This document shows positions 8,249-16,840 of a stretch of DNA of 64,000 nt, one piece after another. The stretch's first letter is position 1. Each line of letters starts with the position of its first letter. The DNA comes from Nocardia salmonicida NBRC 13393. GTDB lineage: Bacteria; Actinomycetota; Actinomycetes; Mycobacteriales; Mycobacteriaceae. The notes below the pieces were generated by a model that made no database searches, was not told where the DNA came from, and saw only the letters and a list, made by a program, of their open reading frames with translations. Where the stretch lies: contig NZ_BDBR01000016.1 in the NCBI RefSeq assembly GCF_001613085.1, forward strand, positions 124,001-188,000. Reading direction: 5' to 3'. The position numbers and the translations under genes were made by a program.

Positions 8249-8254
8249 AAGGTA
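8249..8254 (-). promoter_or_regulatory. -10 box (TACCTT on the minus strand) for mocA-xdhC
   Basis: TACCTT is 7 nt before the mocA ATG, a leaderless arrangement. The 126-bp gap to uraD must hold promoters for both directions. Confidence 0.4.
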
Positions 8255-8367
8255 ATGACGCAATGTTGCCGCTCGATTACGGCAGGGGAGCGCGGCGACG
8301 ACGACACGCCGACGTGATGGACTGCACATCGGTGGCGACGCGGCGGGGATCGCGCGATGCTGGATCG

Positions 8368-8859
8368 ATGACGAGCCAAGGGTTGAGCCTCGCGGGTTTC
8401 AACGATCTACCTGCGGAGACTGCCGAAGAGGCATTGCTTGCCTGTTGCTCTGCGCCGCGCTGGGCACGGGCTGTCGCGGCTGCCCGTCCCTACGCGACCA
8501 CGGAATCGCTGACGGCGGCCGCCGACGCGGCGTCGGCCTCGCTCGATGACGCCGACATCGACGATGCGCTGGCTGGTCACCCGCGCATCGGCGACCGCCC
8601 GACCTCGGCGGCGTCGGCGCGCGAACAGTCCGGCGTGACCGGCCAGGACGTGCGCTCGGCGCTGGCCGAGGGCAATCGCGCCTACGAGGCGAAGTTCGGC
8701 CACATCTATCTGGTCTGCGCCGCTGGCCGCAGCGGCGAGGAGTTGCTCGCGGTGTTGCGGGCGCGCTTGGACAACGATCCGTCGACGGAAAGGCAGGTCA
8801 TGCGAATAGAACTGTCGAAGATCAACCGGCTGCGACTGGCGGGACTGGTGGTGTCATGA
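8368..8859 (+). CDS. uraD: 2-oxo-4-hydroxy-4-carboxy-5-ureidoimidazoline (OHCU) decarboxylase
   Basis: A 163-residue helical enzyme that decarboxylates OHCU to S-allantoin, the third step after urate oxidation. The family motifs are visible: FNDLPAETAEEALLACCSAPRWA at the N-terminus, HPRIGDR with the catalytic histidine, SREQSGV-like AREQSGV, and the C-terminal FGHIYLVCAAGRS. It is the first gene of an operon with the HIU hydrolase, uricase and 8-oxoguanine deaminase, with each stop at or next to the following start. Confidence 0.93.
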   Translation: MTSQGLSLAGFNDLPAETAEEALLACCSAPRWARAVAAARPYATTESLTAAADAASASLDDADIDDALAGHPRIGDRPTSAASAREQSGVTGQDVRSALAEGNRAYEAKFGHIYLVCAAGRSGEELLAVLRARLDNDPSTERQVMRIELSKINRLRLAGLVVS

Positions 8860-9173
8860 CGAGCCTGAGCACCCACGTCCTCGATGCTGTGCGCGGGGCG
8901 CCGGCGGCGGGTGTCGCCGTGTGGCTCCTGCGCGAGGACCAGCGGCTCACCGAAGCGCTCACCGATGCCGACGGTCGGGTGAAAGAGCTTGCGGCCGGGC
9001 TGAATCCGGGCGACTACCGCCTCTTCTTCGACACCGGCAGCTATTTCGCGGCGCAGGGTAGCGAGACTTTCTATCCGGAAGTCTGCGTCGCGTTCACGGT
9101 GGGTGATCAGCCGCACCTGCATGTGCCGCTGCTGCTGTCGCCGTTCGCCTATTCCACCTACCGAGGGAGCTGA
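8856..9173 (+). CDS. uraH: 5-hydroxyisourate hydrolase (transthyretin-like)
   Basis: A 105-residue enzyme that hydrolyses 5-hydroxyisourate, the product of uricase, to OHCU. It has the transthyretin-related fold signatures LSTHVLD at residues 4-10, with an active-site histidine, and HLHVPLLLSPFAYSTYRGS at the end. The C-terminal YRGS separates the enzyme from vertebrate transthyretin. The length is normal for the family. The ATG overlaps the uraD stop (ATGA). Confidence 0.95.
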   Translation: MTSLSTHVLDAVRGAPAAGVAVWLLREDQRLTEALTDADGRVKELAAGLNPGDYRLFFDTGSYFAAQGSETFYPEVCVAFTVGDQPHLHVPLLLSPFAYSTYRGS

Positions 9174-9174
9174 G

Positions 9175-10080
9175 ATGGCACTGAATGGTCCGATCGTGTT
9201 GACCGATCATCGATATGGCAAGGCCGAGAATCGGGTTGTGCGTTTCTACAAAGAGAACGCGCGGCACGAGATTCGCGACGTGAACGTCTCCACCGCTCTG
9301 CGGGGCGATTTCGAGGCGGCATACACCGACGGTGACCAGCGTCACGTTCTGCCCACCGACACCCAGAAGCACACCGCTTTCATCTACGCGAAGAAGCCCG
9401 GCCTCGACACGATCGAGGACTACGCGATCGCGCTGGCGAAGCATTTCGTCGATGCGGTGGAGCCGGTGTCGAGTGCGCGGATCGACGTGGACTCCTATGG
9501 CTGGCAACGGGTCTCGATCGATGGCGCCGAACACGATCACACGTGGGTGCGGCAGGGGCCCGAGGTGCGCACGGCCGCGGTGACGGTGGCGGGCACGGGC
9601 GCCGAGCAACAGACCTGGGTGATCGGCGGGATCAAGGACCTGGTGCTGCTCAAGTCGACCGGCTCGGAGTTCGCCGACTTCCTCACCGACGAGTACACGA
9701 CCCTCGCGCCGACCCATGATCGGGTGCTGGCCAGTTCGCTGGTGGTCCAGTGGCGGTTCGCCGAAATCGGCGGAGTCGACTGGGACGAGGTGTACGCCGG
9801 GATTCGCGCCACGCTGCTCGAGCTGTTCGCGACCACGTATTCCAAGGCATTGCAGCAGACGCTGTACGCGATGGGAACGGCCGCGCTGGAACGTTTTCCG
9901 ATGCTCGCCGAGATCCGGTTGTCGGCGCCGAACAAGCACCACTTCGACTACGACCTGGCGCAGTTCGAGATCGAGAACAAGGGCGAGGTCTTCTGGGCGG
10001 CCGACCGGCCGTACGGCTCGATCCACGCCACCCTGGCGCGCGCGGACGCGCCCGACGCGGGGATCGCGTGGCAGCCGTGA
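9175..10080 (+). CDS. Urate oxidase (uricase)
   Basis: A 301-residue cofactor-free oxidase that turns urate, O2 and water into 5-hydroxyisourate and H2O2. It has the two tunnelling-fold repeats. Signature stretches include YGKAENRVVRFYKENARHEIRD in parts, VLPTDTQKHT with the catalytic threonine region, GLKDLVLLKST-like IKDLVLLKSTGSEF, and SAPNKHHFDYDLAQF near the end. No frameshift is seen. The ATG is 1 bp after the HIU hydrolase stop with GGGAG before it, and its stop overlaps the next start. Confidence 0.95.
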   Translation: MALNGPIVLTDHRYGKAENRVVRFYKENARHEIRDVNVSTALRGDFEAAYTDGDQRHVLPTDTQKHTAFIYAKKPGLDTIEDYAIALAKHFVDAVEPVSSARIDVDSYGWQRVSIDGAEHDHTWVRQGPEVRTAAVTVAGTGAEQQTWVIGGIKDLVLLKSTGSEFADFLTDEYTTLAPTHDRVLASSLVVQWRFAEIGGVDWDEVYAGIRATLLELFATTYSKALQQTLYAMGTAALERFPMLAEIRLSAPNKHHFDYDLAQFEIENKGEVFWAADRPYGSIHATLARADAPDAGIAWQP

Positions 10081-11438
10081 GCGCGCCCGATCTGCTGATC
10101 CACGGCTGCGCGGTGGTGACCGTCGACGCGGCGGGCACCGAGTACCGCCACGGCTGGGTCACCGTGCGTGGCAACAGGATCGATGCCGTCGGCGAGGGTA
10201 TGCCGCCGGAATTCGGTCCCGAGGTCGCGCGGATCGACGGGCGCGGCTGTGTACTCACGCCCGGTCTGGTCAACACCCATCACCACCTCTACCAGTGGAT
10301 CACCCGCGGGCTGGCCGCAGACAACACGCTGTTCGAGTGGCTGACCACGCTGTATCCGGTGTGGGCGCGGATCGACGAGAAATCGGTGCGGACCGCGGCC
10401 ACCGGCGCGCTGGTCTCGCTGGCGCGCAGTGGCTGCACGACGTCGTCGGATCACCATTACGTGTTCCCGCGTGGCGGCGGCGATCTGCTCGCCGCGGAGA
10501 TCGGGGCGGCCGCCGAGGTGGGGCTGCGGTTCCACCCGGCGCGCGGGTCGATGGATCTCGGACAGAGCAACGGCGGGCTGCCGCCGGACTCGGTGGTGGA
10601 GTCGATCGACGACATCCTCGCCGCGAGTGCCGCGGCCGTCGAGGAGTGGCACGACCCGTCCTTCGACGCGATGGTGCGGATCGCGCTGGCCCCCTGCTCG
10701 CCGTTCTCGGTGACCGCCGATCTCATGCGCGAGTCCGCGGCGCTGGCGCGGTCCGCGGGCGTCCGGCTGCACACGCACCTCGCCGAAACCCTCGACGAGC
10801 AGCAGTTCTGCCTGGAGAAGTTCGGGTGCACGCCCGCCGAGTACATGGAGCGGCTCGGCTGGCTCGGCGAGGACGTCTGGTACGCCCACGCCGTGCATCT
10901 CGACGACCCGGCGATCGCGGCGATGGCCAGGACCGGGACCGGGATCGCGCACTGCCCGACGTCGAACGGTCGGCTGGGCGCCGGGATCGCGCGGACCGCC
11001 GACCTGGTGGCGGCCGGTGTGCCCGTGGGTCTCGGGGTCGACGGTGCGGCCAGCAACGAGTCGAGTTCGATGATCGAGGAGCCGCGCAACGCACTGCTGT
11101 ACGCGCGGGCGGTCGGCGGGCCACGGGCGATGACGGTGCGGACCGCGCTGGAACTGGCGACCATGGGCGGCGCGCGCGTGCTCGGGCGCGCCGAGGAGAT
11201 CGGGTCCATCGAACCCGGCAAGCTGGCGGATCTGGCGCTGTGGCGGCTGGATACCCCCGCTCACGCGGGCATCGAGGACCCTGTTGTCGCGCTGGTGCTC
11301 GGGTCGGCGCCGCCGTTGGCCGCCTTGGTGGTGAACGGGCGCGAGGTTGTTCGCGACGATGTGGTGCTGACCGTGGACGAGATGTCGGTCGGCGCCGAGG
11401 TGGCCCAGGCGCAAGCCACGCTGCTGGCCGGTGCGTGA
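10077..11438 (+). CDS. 8-oxoguanine deaminase / amidohydrolase
   Basis: A 453-residue metal-dependent deaminase. The amidohydrolase metal motif is NTHHHLYQW near residue 65; later metal and catalytic sites are THLAET, HAVHLD, HCPTSNGRLGAG and GLGVDGAASNES. This pattern matches the 8-oxoguanine deaminase group, whose product is urate, the substrate of the preceding gene. Guanine deaminase or an s-triazine-like activity are less likely alternatives. The GTG start overlaps the uricase stop (GTGA), tying it to urate breakdown and to salvage of oxidised guanine. Confidence 0.85.
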   Translation: MSAPDLLIHGCAVVTVDAAGTEYRHGWVTVRGNRIDAVGEGMPPEFGPEVARIDGRGCVLTPGLVNTHHHLYQWITRGLAADNTLFEWLTTLYPVWARIDEKSVRTAATGALVSLARSGCTTSSDHHYVFPRGGGDLLAAEIGAAAEVGLRFHPARGSMDLGQSNGGLPPDSVVESIDDILAASAAAVEEWHDPSFDAMVRIALAPCSPFSVTADLMRESAALARSAGVRLHTHLAETLDEQQFCLEKFGCTPAEYMERLGWLGEDVWYAHAVHLDDPAIAAMARTGTGIAHCPTSNGRLGAGIARTADLVAAGVPVGLGVDGAASNESSSMIEEPRNALLYARAVGGPRAMTVRTALELATMGGARVLGRAEEIGSIEPGKLADLALWRLDTPAHAGIEDPVVALVLGSAPPLAALVVNGREVVRDDVVLTVDEMSVGAEVAQAQATLLAGA

Positions 11439-11534
11439 CAGGCGCAAGGTCTCGGTTGTGGGCGGTACTCGTCGGCGACGGCGTGCTGAACTGCGGTTTT
11501 GCTCGGATCGGCGCACACTGGATGGCGAACACCG

Positions 11535-11542
11535 GGTTAACC
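11535..11542. promoter_or_regulatory. GGTTAACC palindrome upstream of xanthine dehydrogenase
   Basis: A perfect 8-bp palindrome about 90 bp before the FAD-subunit gene, in the 187-bp gap. It resembles the GGTATACC site before allantoicase (pattern GGTWWACC), hinting at one shared regulator. A possible -10 (TACTGT) is at 11595-11600. Confidence 0.35.
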
Positions 11543-11625
11543 GCGGCGCAATCTGGCGCGGGTTTCGTGCAACATCGTGGCAACTCGCGGCCCCTACTGT
11601 GGCCGGTGAGGCAAGCGAGGTGAAC

Positions 11626-12471
11626 GTGGATCTGGATACTGTTTCCGAGGTTGTTCTCGCCCGCGAGCGCGCCGATCTGGCACAGGTCGGAGCGGGTAGC
11701 GCGGTGCTGGCGGGCGGCACCTTCCTGTTCTCCGAGCCGCACGATCATCTCGACCGGCTGGTCGACATCACCACCCTCGGCTGGGCTCCGCTCACGGCCC
11801 GCGCGCAAGATCTGGAGATCGCCGCGACCTGCACGCTGGCGGAGTTCGCCGGCGCCGGGCCCGGCCGCGAACTCGGCACCTCGACGCTGCGGCCGGAGTG
11901 GCCGGGGACGGCGCTTTTCGCGCAGTCCTGCCGGGCGCTGCTGGCCTCACACAAGATCTGGCGCACCGCGACAGTCGGCGGGAATGTGTGCCTGTCGCTG
12001 CCCGCCGGTGCGGTACTCGGCGCGCTCGTCGCCTTGGACGCCACGGCGGTGATCTGGCCGCGCGGCGGCGGCGAGCGTCGAATCAGCTTGCGCGACTTCG
12101 TCACCGGGCCGGGCGAGAATCTGCTGGCCACGGGCGCCATCGTGCGCTCCTTTCTGGTGCCTACTTCGAGTCTGTTGGCGCGCACCAGCTTTCGCAAGAT
12201 CGCCCTGGCTCCGCTCGGGCGTTCCGGATCGGTGGTGATGGGTAGACGCGAGGCCGACGACCGCTGCGCGATCACCGTCACCGCGGCGACCGTGCGACCG
12301 ATCGTCCTCGACTTCGATTCCGTCCCTACGCGATCCGATCTGACCGAAGCGCTGGCCGAACTGGACGACGACGTGTGGTTCGACGACCCGCACGGTGCGC
12401 CGGACTGGCGCGAGCACGTGACCGGGCTGCTGGCCACCGAGGTCGCCGCCGAACTGGGGGAGGCGTCGTGA
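11626..12471 (+). CDS. Xanthine dehydrogenase FAD-binding subunit
   Basis: A 281-residue FAD subunit of a molybdenum hydroxylase, passing electrons from the Fe-S clusters to NAD. The FAD loops of this family are recognisable: AGGTFLFSEPHDHLDRLVDIT near residue 30 and the TVGGNVCLSLPAGAVLGALVALDA stretch near residue 120. The GTG at 11626 has GAGG 5 nt upstream; a GTG at 11620 is possible. The catalytic subunit starts 39 bp after its stop. A 187-bp gap before it indicates a fresh promoter. Confidence 0.88.
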   Translation: MDLDTVSEVVLARERADLAQVGAGSAVLAGGTFLFSEPHDHLDRLVDITTLGWAPLTARAQDLEIAATCTLAEFAGAGPGRELGTSTLRPEWPGTALFAQSCRALLASHKIWRTATVGGNVCLSLPAGAVLGALVALDATAVIWPRGGGERRISLRDFVTGPGENLLATGAIVRSFLVPTSSLLARTSFRKIALAPLGRSGSVVMGRREADDRCAITVTAATVRPIVLDFDSVPTRSDLTEALAELDDDVWFDDPHGAPDWREHVTGLLATEVAAELGEAS

Positions 12472-12510
12472 GGTCAGATGGCTGCGTCGTACGGAACACG
12501 GAGGTGGTTC

Positions 12511-15500
12511 ATGAGGCTCGAGATCGACGGCCGTGCGGTCGAAGTGAGCGCGCGGCCAGGCCAGTGTCTGCGCACGGTGCTGCGCGAACACGGTGAGCTG
12601 GCGGTCAAGAAAGGCTGCGACTCCGGCGACTGTGGCGCCTGCTCGGTGCTGCTCGACGGCGAACCCGTCCACTCCTGCCTGATCCCGGCACACCGCGCCG
12701 CCGACCGCGCGGTGACGACCGCCGCGGGACTCGGCGATACGGACGGGCCGAACTCCGTGCAGCGCAGCTTCGTGGCGAACGCCGGGTTCCAATGTGGTTT
12801 CTGCACTGCTGGAATGGTGGTGACAGCGTCGGGTCTGGCCGCCGTTCGGCCCGACACACCTGTGGACAACTCTGCTGCTCAGGCAATCACCGACGCCGAA
12901 CGTGCCGAGCTGTTGAAGGGAAACCTGTGCCGCTGCACGGGTTATCGCGCCATCGCCGACGCGTTGGCCGCACCCTGTGCATCACTGTGCACAACTACCG
13001 AGGCCGACTCGGCGCAGCGCCGTTCGGGAGAATCCGGCACGTTGTGCACAGGGGAGGGCGGTCGTGAGTCGACCGCTGACCGATTCGACAGTAGTTCGTC
13101 CGTGTCTGCGGCCACCACGGCGAGCAGCGATGCAGCGGGGCCTGGTGTCGGGTCTTATGTGGGCGGCCATCTGGCCGGCGAGGTCACCGCGGTCTCGGCC
13201 GAAGAAGGGCCGCAGGTCGGGGTGTCCGCCGTGTCGGTAGTGGAGGCGCGGGTCGGCGGGGTGATGCGGCGGAAGTATCGGCCGGGGCAGATCGGGGACG
13301 GGGTGGGGGCGCCCGCGGGGGCACGGATCGTGCGGGGTGGGGAGGCGTTCACTATGGATGTGGTGCCGGGGGCGGGTGAGCAGATGCCGCCGGTGGCTCC
13401 GTGGCATCTGGCTGTGCTGGCCAGTCCGCACGCGCATGCGCGGATCGTCTCCATCGACGCCGCCGCGGCGCGGGCGGTGCCGGGTGTGCACACGGTGTTG
13501 ACGCATGTGGATGGACCGCGGACCGCGTTCTCCACGGCTCGTCACGAACTGCGCGAGGACGATCCGGACGACACCTTCGTGCTCGACAGCACGGTCCGGT
13601 TCGCGGGGCAGCGGGTGGCCGCGGTGGTGGGGGAGACCCTGGACGCCGCACGTGCGGGGGTGCGAGCACTGCGCGTGGAGTACGAGGTGCTGCCCGCGGT
13701 CTTCGAGCCCGAGGCAGCGTTGGCCGACGGCGCACCGCTGCTGCATGCCGACAAGCCGGACTCGGCACGGATCGCCGACGCGCAGCGCAATCTGATCGCC
13801 GAGATCCACGGTGGTGTGGGTGATTTCGATGCAGGCATCGAGCAGGCCGCCGAAGTGGTGAGCGGCGTGTGGAATTCACCTCGCGTGCAGCATGTGCACC
13901 TGGAGACCCATGGTGGAATCGGCTGGCTCGACGACGCGGGCGGGCTCGTCGTCCGCTCGAGCACCCAGGTGCCGTTCCTGGTCCGCGACGAACTGTGCCA
14001 CCTGTTCGGGCTGGATCGAGATCGCGTGCGGGTGTTCGCGACTCGCGTGGGCGGCGGATTCGGGGCGAAGCAGGAGATGCTGGCCGAGGATCTCATCGCG
14101 CTGGCTGTGCTGCGCACCGGGCATCCCGTGCAATACGAGTTCACCCGCACCGACGAATTCACCTCGGCCACGTGCCGTCACCCGATGCGCGTCGCGGTCA
14201 CCGCGGCAGCCGACGCGGCGGGGGTCCTGACCGCGCTCTCGGTGGACGTCCTCGCCGACGCGGGCGCCTACGGCAATCACAGCGCGGGCGTGATGTTCCA
14301 TTCGGTCGGTGAATCGGTGGCCGTCTACCGCTGTCCGAACAAGCGGGTCGACGCGCAAGCGGTGTACACCAACAACGTTCCCTCCGGCGCGTTCCGCGGG
14401 TACGGGCTCGGCCAGGTGATCTTCGGCGTCGAATCGGCGATCGACGAACTGGCTCGCGAACTCGGCATCGACCCGTTCGAATTCCGCCGGCGCAATGTGG
14501 TGATTCCGGGCGATCAATTCACCGCCGCCGAAATCGACGAGTCCGACCTGACTTTCGGCAGTTACGGCCTCGACCAATGTCTCGACACCGCTCAGCAGGC
14601 ATTGCGTCGCGGCAACGGTGTCGCGGCGCCCGGCCCGCACTGGCAGGTGGGTGAGGGGATGGCCGTGGCCATGATCGCGACCGTACCTCCGCGCGGACAC
14701 CACGCCGATGCCACGGCGCGCCTGCTGGCCGATGGTCGCTACGAAATAGGCGTCGGCACGGCGGAATTCGGCAATGGAACCACGACAGTCCATGCCCAGC
14801 TCGCGGCGACGGCACTGGCCACCACCGCCGAGCGGATCGTCATCCGCCAGTCCGACACCGACGTGGTCGGCCACGACACCGGCGCGTTCGGCTCCACCGG
14901 CACCATGGTCGCGGGCAAAGCCTCCTACGCGGCGGCGCTCGAACTGCACGCGATGATGCTGGCGAGGGCGGCGAAGGTGAGCGGCCACCCCGAACGCGAC
15001 TGCCTGCTCGAAGCGGGCGGCGTGCGCTGCGGCGACGAGCTGATCACCGCGGCCCAACTGCTCGCCGACGGCGAGCTGATCGCCCACGGCACCCACGCGG
15101 GCACCCCGCGCTCGGTGAGTTTCAATGTGCACGCGTTCCGGGTGGCGGTTCAGCCCTCGACCGGCGCGGTACGGATTCTGCAATCGATCCAGGTCGCCGA
15201 CGCGGGCACCGTGCTCAACCCGGTGCAGCTGCGCGGACAGGTGGAAGGCGGGGTCGCGCAAGCACTCGGTACCGCGCTCTACGAGGACATGCGGTCGGAA
15301 TACGGTGTGGTGACCACCAGGACGCTGCGCCACTATCACGTTCCACAGTTCGCCGATCTGCCCCGCACGGAGGTCTATTTCGCCGAAACGAGTGACGAGT
15401 TGGGCCCGCTGGGCGCCAAATCGATGAGTGAGTCCCCCTACAACCCGGTGGCCCCGGCCCTGGCGAACGCGATCCGCGACGCCATCGGTGTCCGCCCGGA

Positions 15501-15561
15501 CCGATTACCGATGACCGCCGACCGGGTGTGGCGGGCCATCAAGGAAGGAACCGCCGGGTGA
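12511..15561 (+). CDS. Xanthine dehydrogenase, fused [2Fe-2S] and molybdopterin subunit
   Basis: A 1016-residue fusion of the Fe-S and molybdenum subunits, oxidising hypoxanthine and xanthine to urate. Plant-type cluster cysteines are C36, C41, C44 and C56; the second cluster uses C95, C98, C140 and C142. A poorly conserved linker of roughly 100 residues (about 155-255) joins the molybdenum domain, which has VGGGFGAKQE, GAFRGYGLGQ and the C-terminal segment GAKSMSESPYNP with the catalytic glutamate region. GGAGGT 6 nt before the ATG fixes the start. The stop overlaps the next gene (GTGA). Confidence 0.93.
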   Translation: MRLEIDGRAVEVSARPGQCLRTVLREHGELAVKKGCDSGDCGACSVLLDGEPVHSCLIPAHRAADRAVTTAAGLGDTDGPNSVQRSFVANAGFQCGFCTAGMVVTASGLAAVRPDTPVDNSAAQAITDAERAELLKGNLCRCTGYRAIADALAAPCASLCTTTEADSAQRRSGESGTLCTGEGGRESTADRFDSSSSVSAATTASSDAAGPGVGSYVGGHLAGEVTAVSAEEGPQVGVSAVSVVEARVGGVMRRKYRPGQIGDGVGAPAGARIVRGGEAFTMDVVPGAGEQMPPVAPWHLAVLASPHAHARIVSIDAAAARAVPGVHTVLTHVDGPRTAFSTARHELREDDPDDTFVLDSTVRFAGQRVAAVVGETLDAARAGVRALRVEYEVLPAVFEPEAALADGAPLLHADKPDSARIADAQRNLIAEIHGGVGDFDAGIEQAAEVVSGVWNSPRVQHVHLETHGGIGWLDDAGGLVVRSSTQVPFLVRDELCHLFGLDRDRVRVFATRVGGGFGAKQEMLAEDLIALAVLRTGHPVQYEFTRTDEFTSATCRHPMRVAVTAAADAAGVLTALSVDVLADAGAYGNHSAGVMFHSVGESVAVYRCPNKRVDAQAVYTNNVPSGAFRGYGLGQVIFGVESAIDELARELGIDPFEFRRRNVVIPGDQFTAAEIDESDLTFGSYGLDQCLDTAQQALRRGNGVAAPGPHWQVGEGMAVAMIATVPPRGHHADATARLLADGRYEIGVGTAEFGNGTTTVHAQLAATALATTAERIVIRQSDTDVVGHDTGAFGSTGTMVAGKASYAAALELHAMMLARAAKVSGHPERDCLLEAGGVRCGDELITAAQLLADGELIAHGTHAGTPRSVSFNVHAFRVAVQPSTGAVRILQSIQVADAGTVLNPVQLRGQVEGGVAQALGTALYEDMRSEYGVVTTRTLRHYHVPQFADLPRTEVYFAETSDELGPLGAKSMSESPYNPVAPALANAIRDAIGVRPDRLPMTADRVWRAIKEGTAG

Positions 15562-16781
15562 ATACTCGCCTGCCCGAACATATTCGAGCCCGCATCGACT
15601 CCGTTCTCGACTCCGTCGACGCGGAACTGCGCGTGCGCTACCCCGGGGCCGGTGACCGGGTCCAGCCCGTGCACACCGCCTACGTTCCCGCCGACCGCGC
15701 CACCGCGCAGACCCCCGCCGAGTGGGGTGCTACCGCCTCGGAGTTGCTGCATCGCCACGCCGACTTCCTCGTCGGCCTCGACGCCACCGGCTCGCTTCCT
15801 GCCGTGCGCCGCCGACTCGCGGACCGGCCGGTGCAGGACATGCGCATCGACTTCGAGGACGGTTACGGGTTCCGGACCGACGAGGAAGAGGACGCGGCGG
15901 CGAAGGTCGCGGGGGAGGCGTTGGCGGCGTGGGCCGAAAAGCCCGGCGCCCCGGTCTCCTTCGGTGTTCGGACGAAGGGGTTGGCCGCGAACGAACGTCG
16001 GCGCGCATTGCGGACCCTCGAACTCGTCCTCGACGGGGCGGGTGGCGCGCTGCCCGGCTTCGTGTTCACGGTGCCGAAGATCCGCGCCGCGGAACAGGTG
16101 TCGGCGATCGTCGACCTGTGTACCGGGCTCGAGCGAGGCCACGGCCTGCCCGAACGGTCGCTGCGGTTCGAACTCCAGATCGAGAGCCCACAGGCGATCA
16201 TCGCCCCCGACGGCACCGCGCCTATCGTGAAGATGATCCAGCTGGCCGACGGACGCTGTAGCGCACTGCATTTCGGTACCTACGACTACACCGCCGCCTG
16301 CGGCATCGCGGCCACCGATCAGGCCCTCGACCATCCCGCCGCCGATCACGCCAAGTCGGTGATGCAGGTCGCCGCCGCGCAGACGGGGGTGTGGATCTGC
16401 GACGGCTCCACCCAGATCGTCCCCGACGTCGATCCCGAGGGCGCCATGGCCAACCATCACCGCCTGGTCGACCGGGCGCTGCGTCGCGGCTACTACCAGG
16501 GCTGGGACATGCACCCCGGTCACCTGATCACCCGCTGGCTCGCCACCTACGACTTCTTCCGTAGCGCGTCCGAGGTGGCGATGCCGCGCCTGATCGCCTA
16601 TCTGGACCGGCGCGGCGGGGGCGTGCTGGACGAGCCCGCTACCGCCGAAGCCCTGGCGAGCACCGTGCTGCGTGGCCTGCGGGCCGGGGCGTTCACCGAG
16701 GCCGAACTACTCGCGAAGGCCCCGGACCTGACCGGCGATGTTCTGCTCGACCTCGCCGCTCGGCGCGTGCGTACGACGTGA
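15558..16781 (+). CDS. CitE/HpcH-like lyase fold protein (DUF6986 type) in the purine cluster
   Basis: A 407-residue protein resembling the CitE/HpcH TIM-barrel lyases. Visible family marks are the acidic loop RIDFEDGY (D98-D101), VPKIRAAEQV, the metal-ligand glutamate E209 in LQIESPQAI, and D243 in HFGTYDYTA. Relatives cleave or form malyl- or citramalyl-CoA, often with glyoxylate. The GTG overlaps the xanthine dehydrogenase stop and AAGGAAGG precedes it, so it is part of this operon. No ureidoglycolate lyase gene is nearby, so a role in ureidoglycolate cleavage or glyoxylate use is plausible but unproven. Confidence 0.8.
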   Translation: MNTRLPEHIRARIDSVLDSVDAELRVRYPGAGDRVQPVHTAYVPADRATAQTPAEWGATASELLHRHADFLVGLDATGSLPAVRRRLADRPVQDMRIDFEDGYGFRTDEEEDAAAKVAGEALAAWAEKPGAPVSFGVRTKGLAANERRRALRTLELVLDGAGGALPGFVFTVPKIRAAEQVSAIVDLCTGLERGHGLPERSLRFELQIESPQAIIAPDGTAPIVKMIQLADGRCSALHFGTYDYTAACGIAATDQALDHPAADHAKSVMQVAAAQTGVWICDGSTQIVPDVDPEGAMANHHRLVDRALRRGYYQGWDMHPGHLITRWLATYDFFRSASEVAMPRLIAYLDRRGGGVLDEPATAEALASTVLRGLRAGAFTEAELLAKAPDLTGDVLLDLAARRVRTT

Positions 16782-16800
16782 GCCACCCACCACAAATAGC

Positions 16801-16816
16801 GGTATACCAGTAATAT
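16801..16816 (+). promoter_or_regulatory. Promoter with overlapping palindrome GGTATACC before allantoicase
   Basis: GGTATACC (16801-16808) is a perfect palindrome directly before a TAATAT -10 box (16811-16816). It would sit between the -35 and -10 boxes, so a bound repressor would block transcription. GTATAC cores are typical of GntR/FadR-family operators, which is family knowledge; the actual regulator is not in the window. Confidence 0.45.
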
Positions 16817-16840
16817 CGAACCCGACATGAGGAGGCACCC

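Noticed and set aside
9716..11623. A 635-codon open frame overlapping uricase and 8-oxoguanine deaminase
   Set aside because: It is an arginine-rich shadow in another frame of two well-recognised enzymes.
12471..12510. Upstream start of the fused XDH gene at 12478
   Set aside because: GGAGGT is ideally spaced before ATG 12511, and the added residues are not like the ferredoxin domain.
13876..15339. A 487-codon minus-strand frame opposite xanthine dehydrogenase
   Set aside because: It is the antisense of a conserved catalytic domain, with no motifs of its own.
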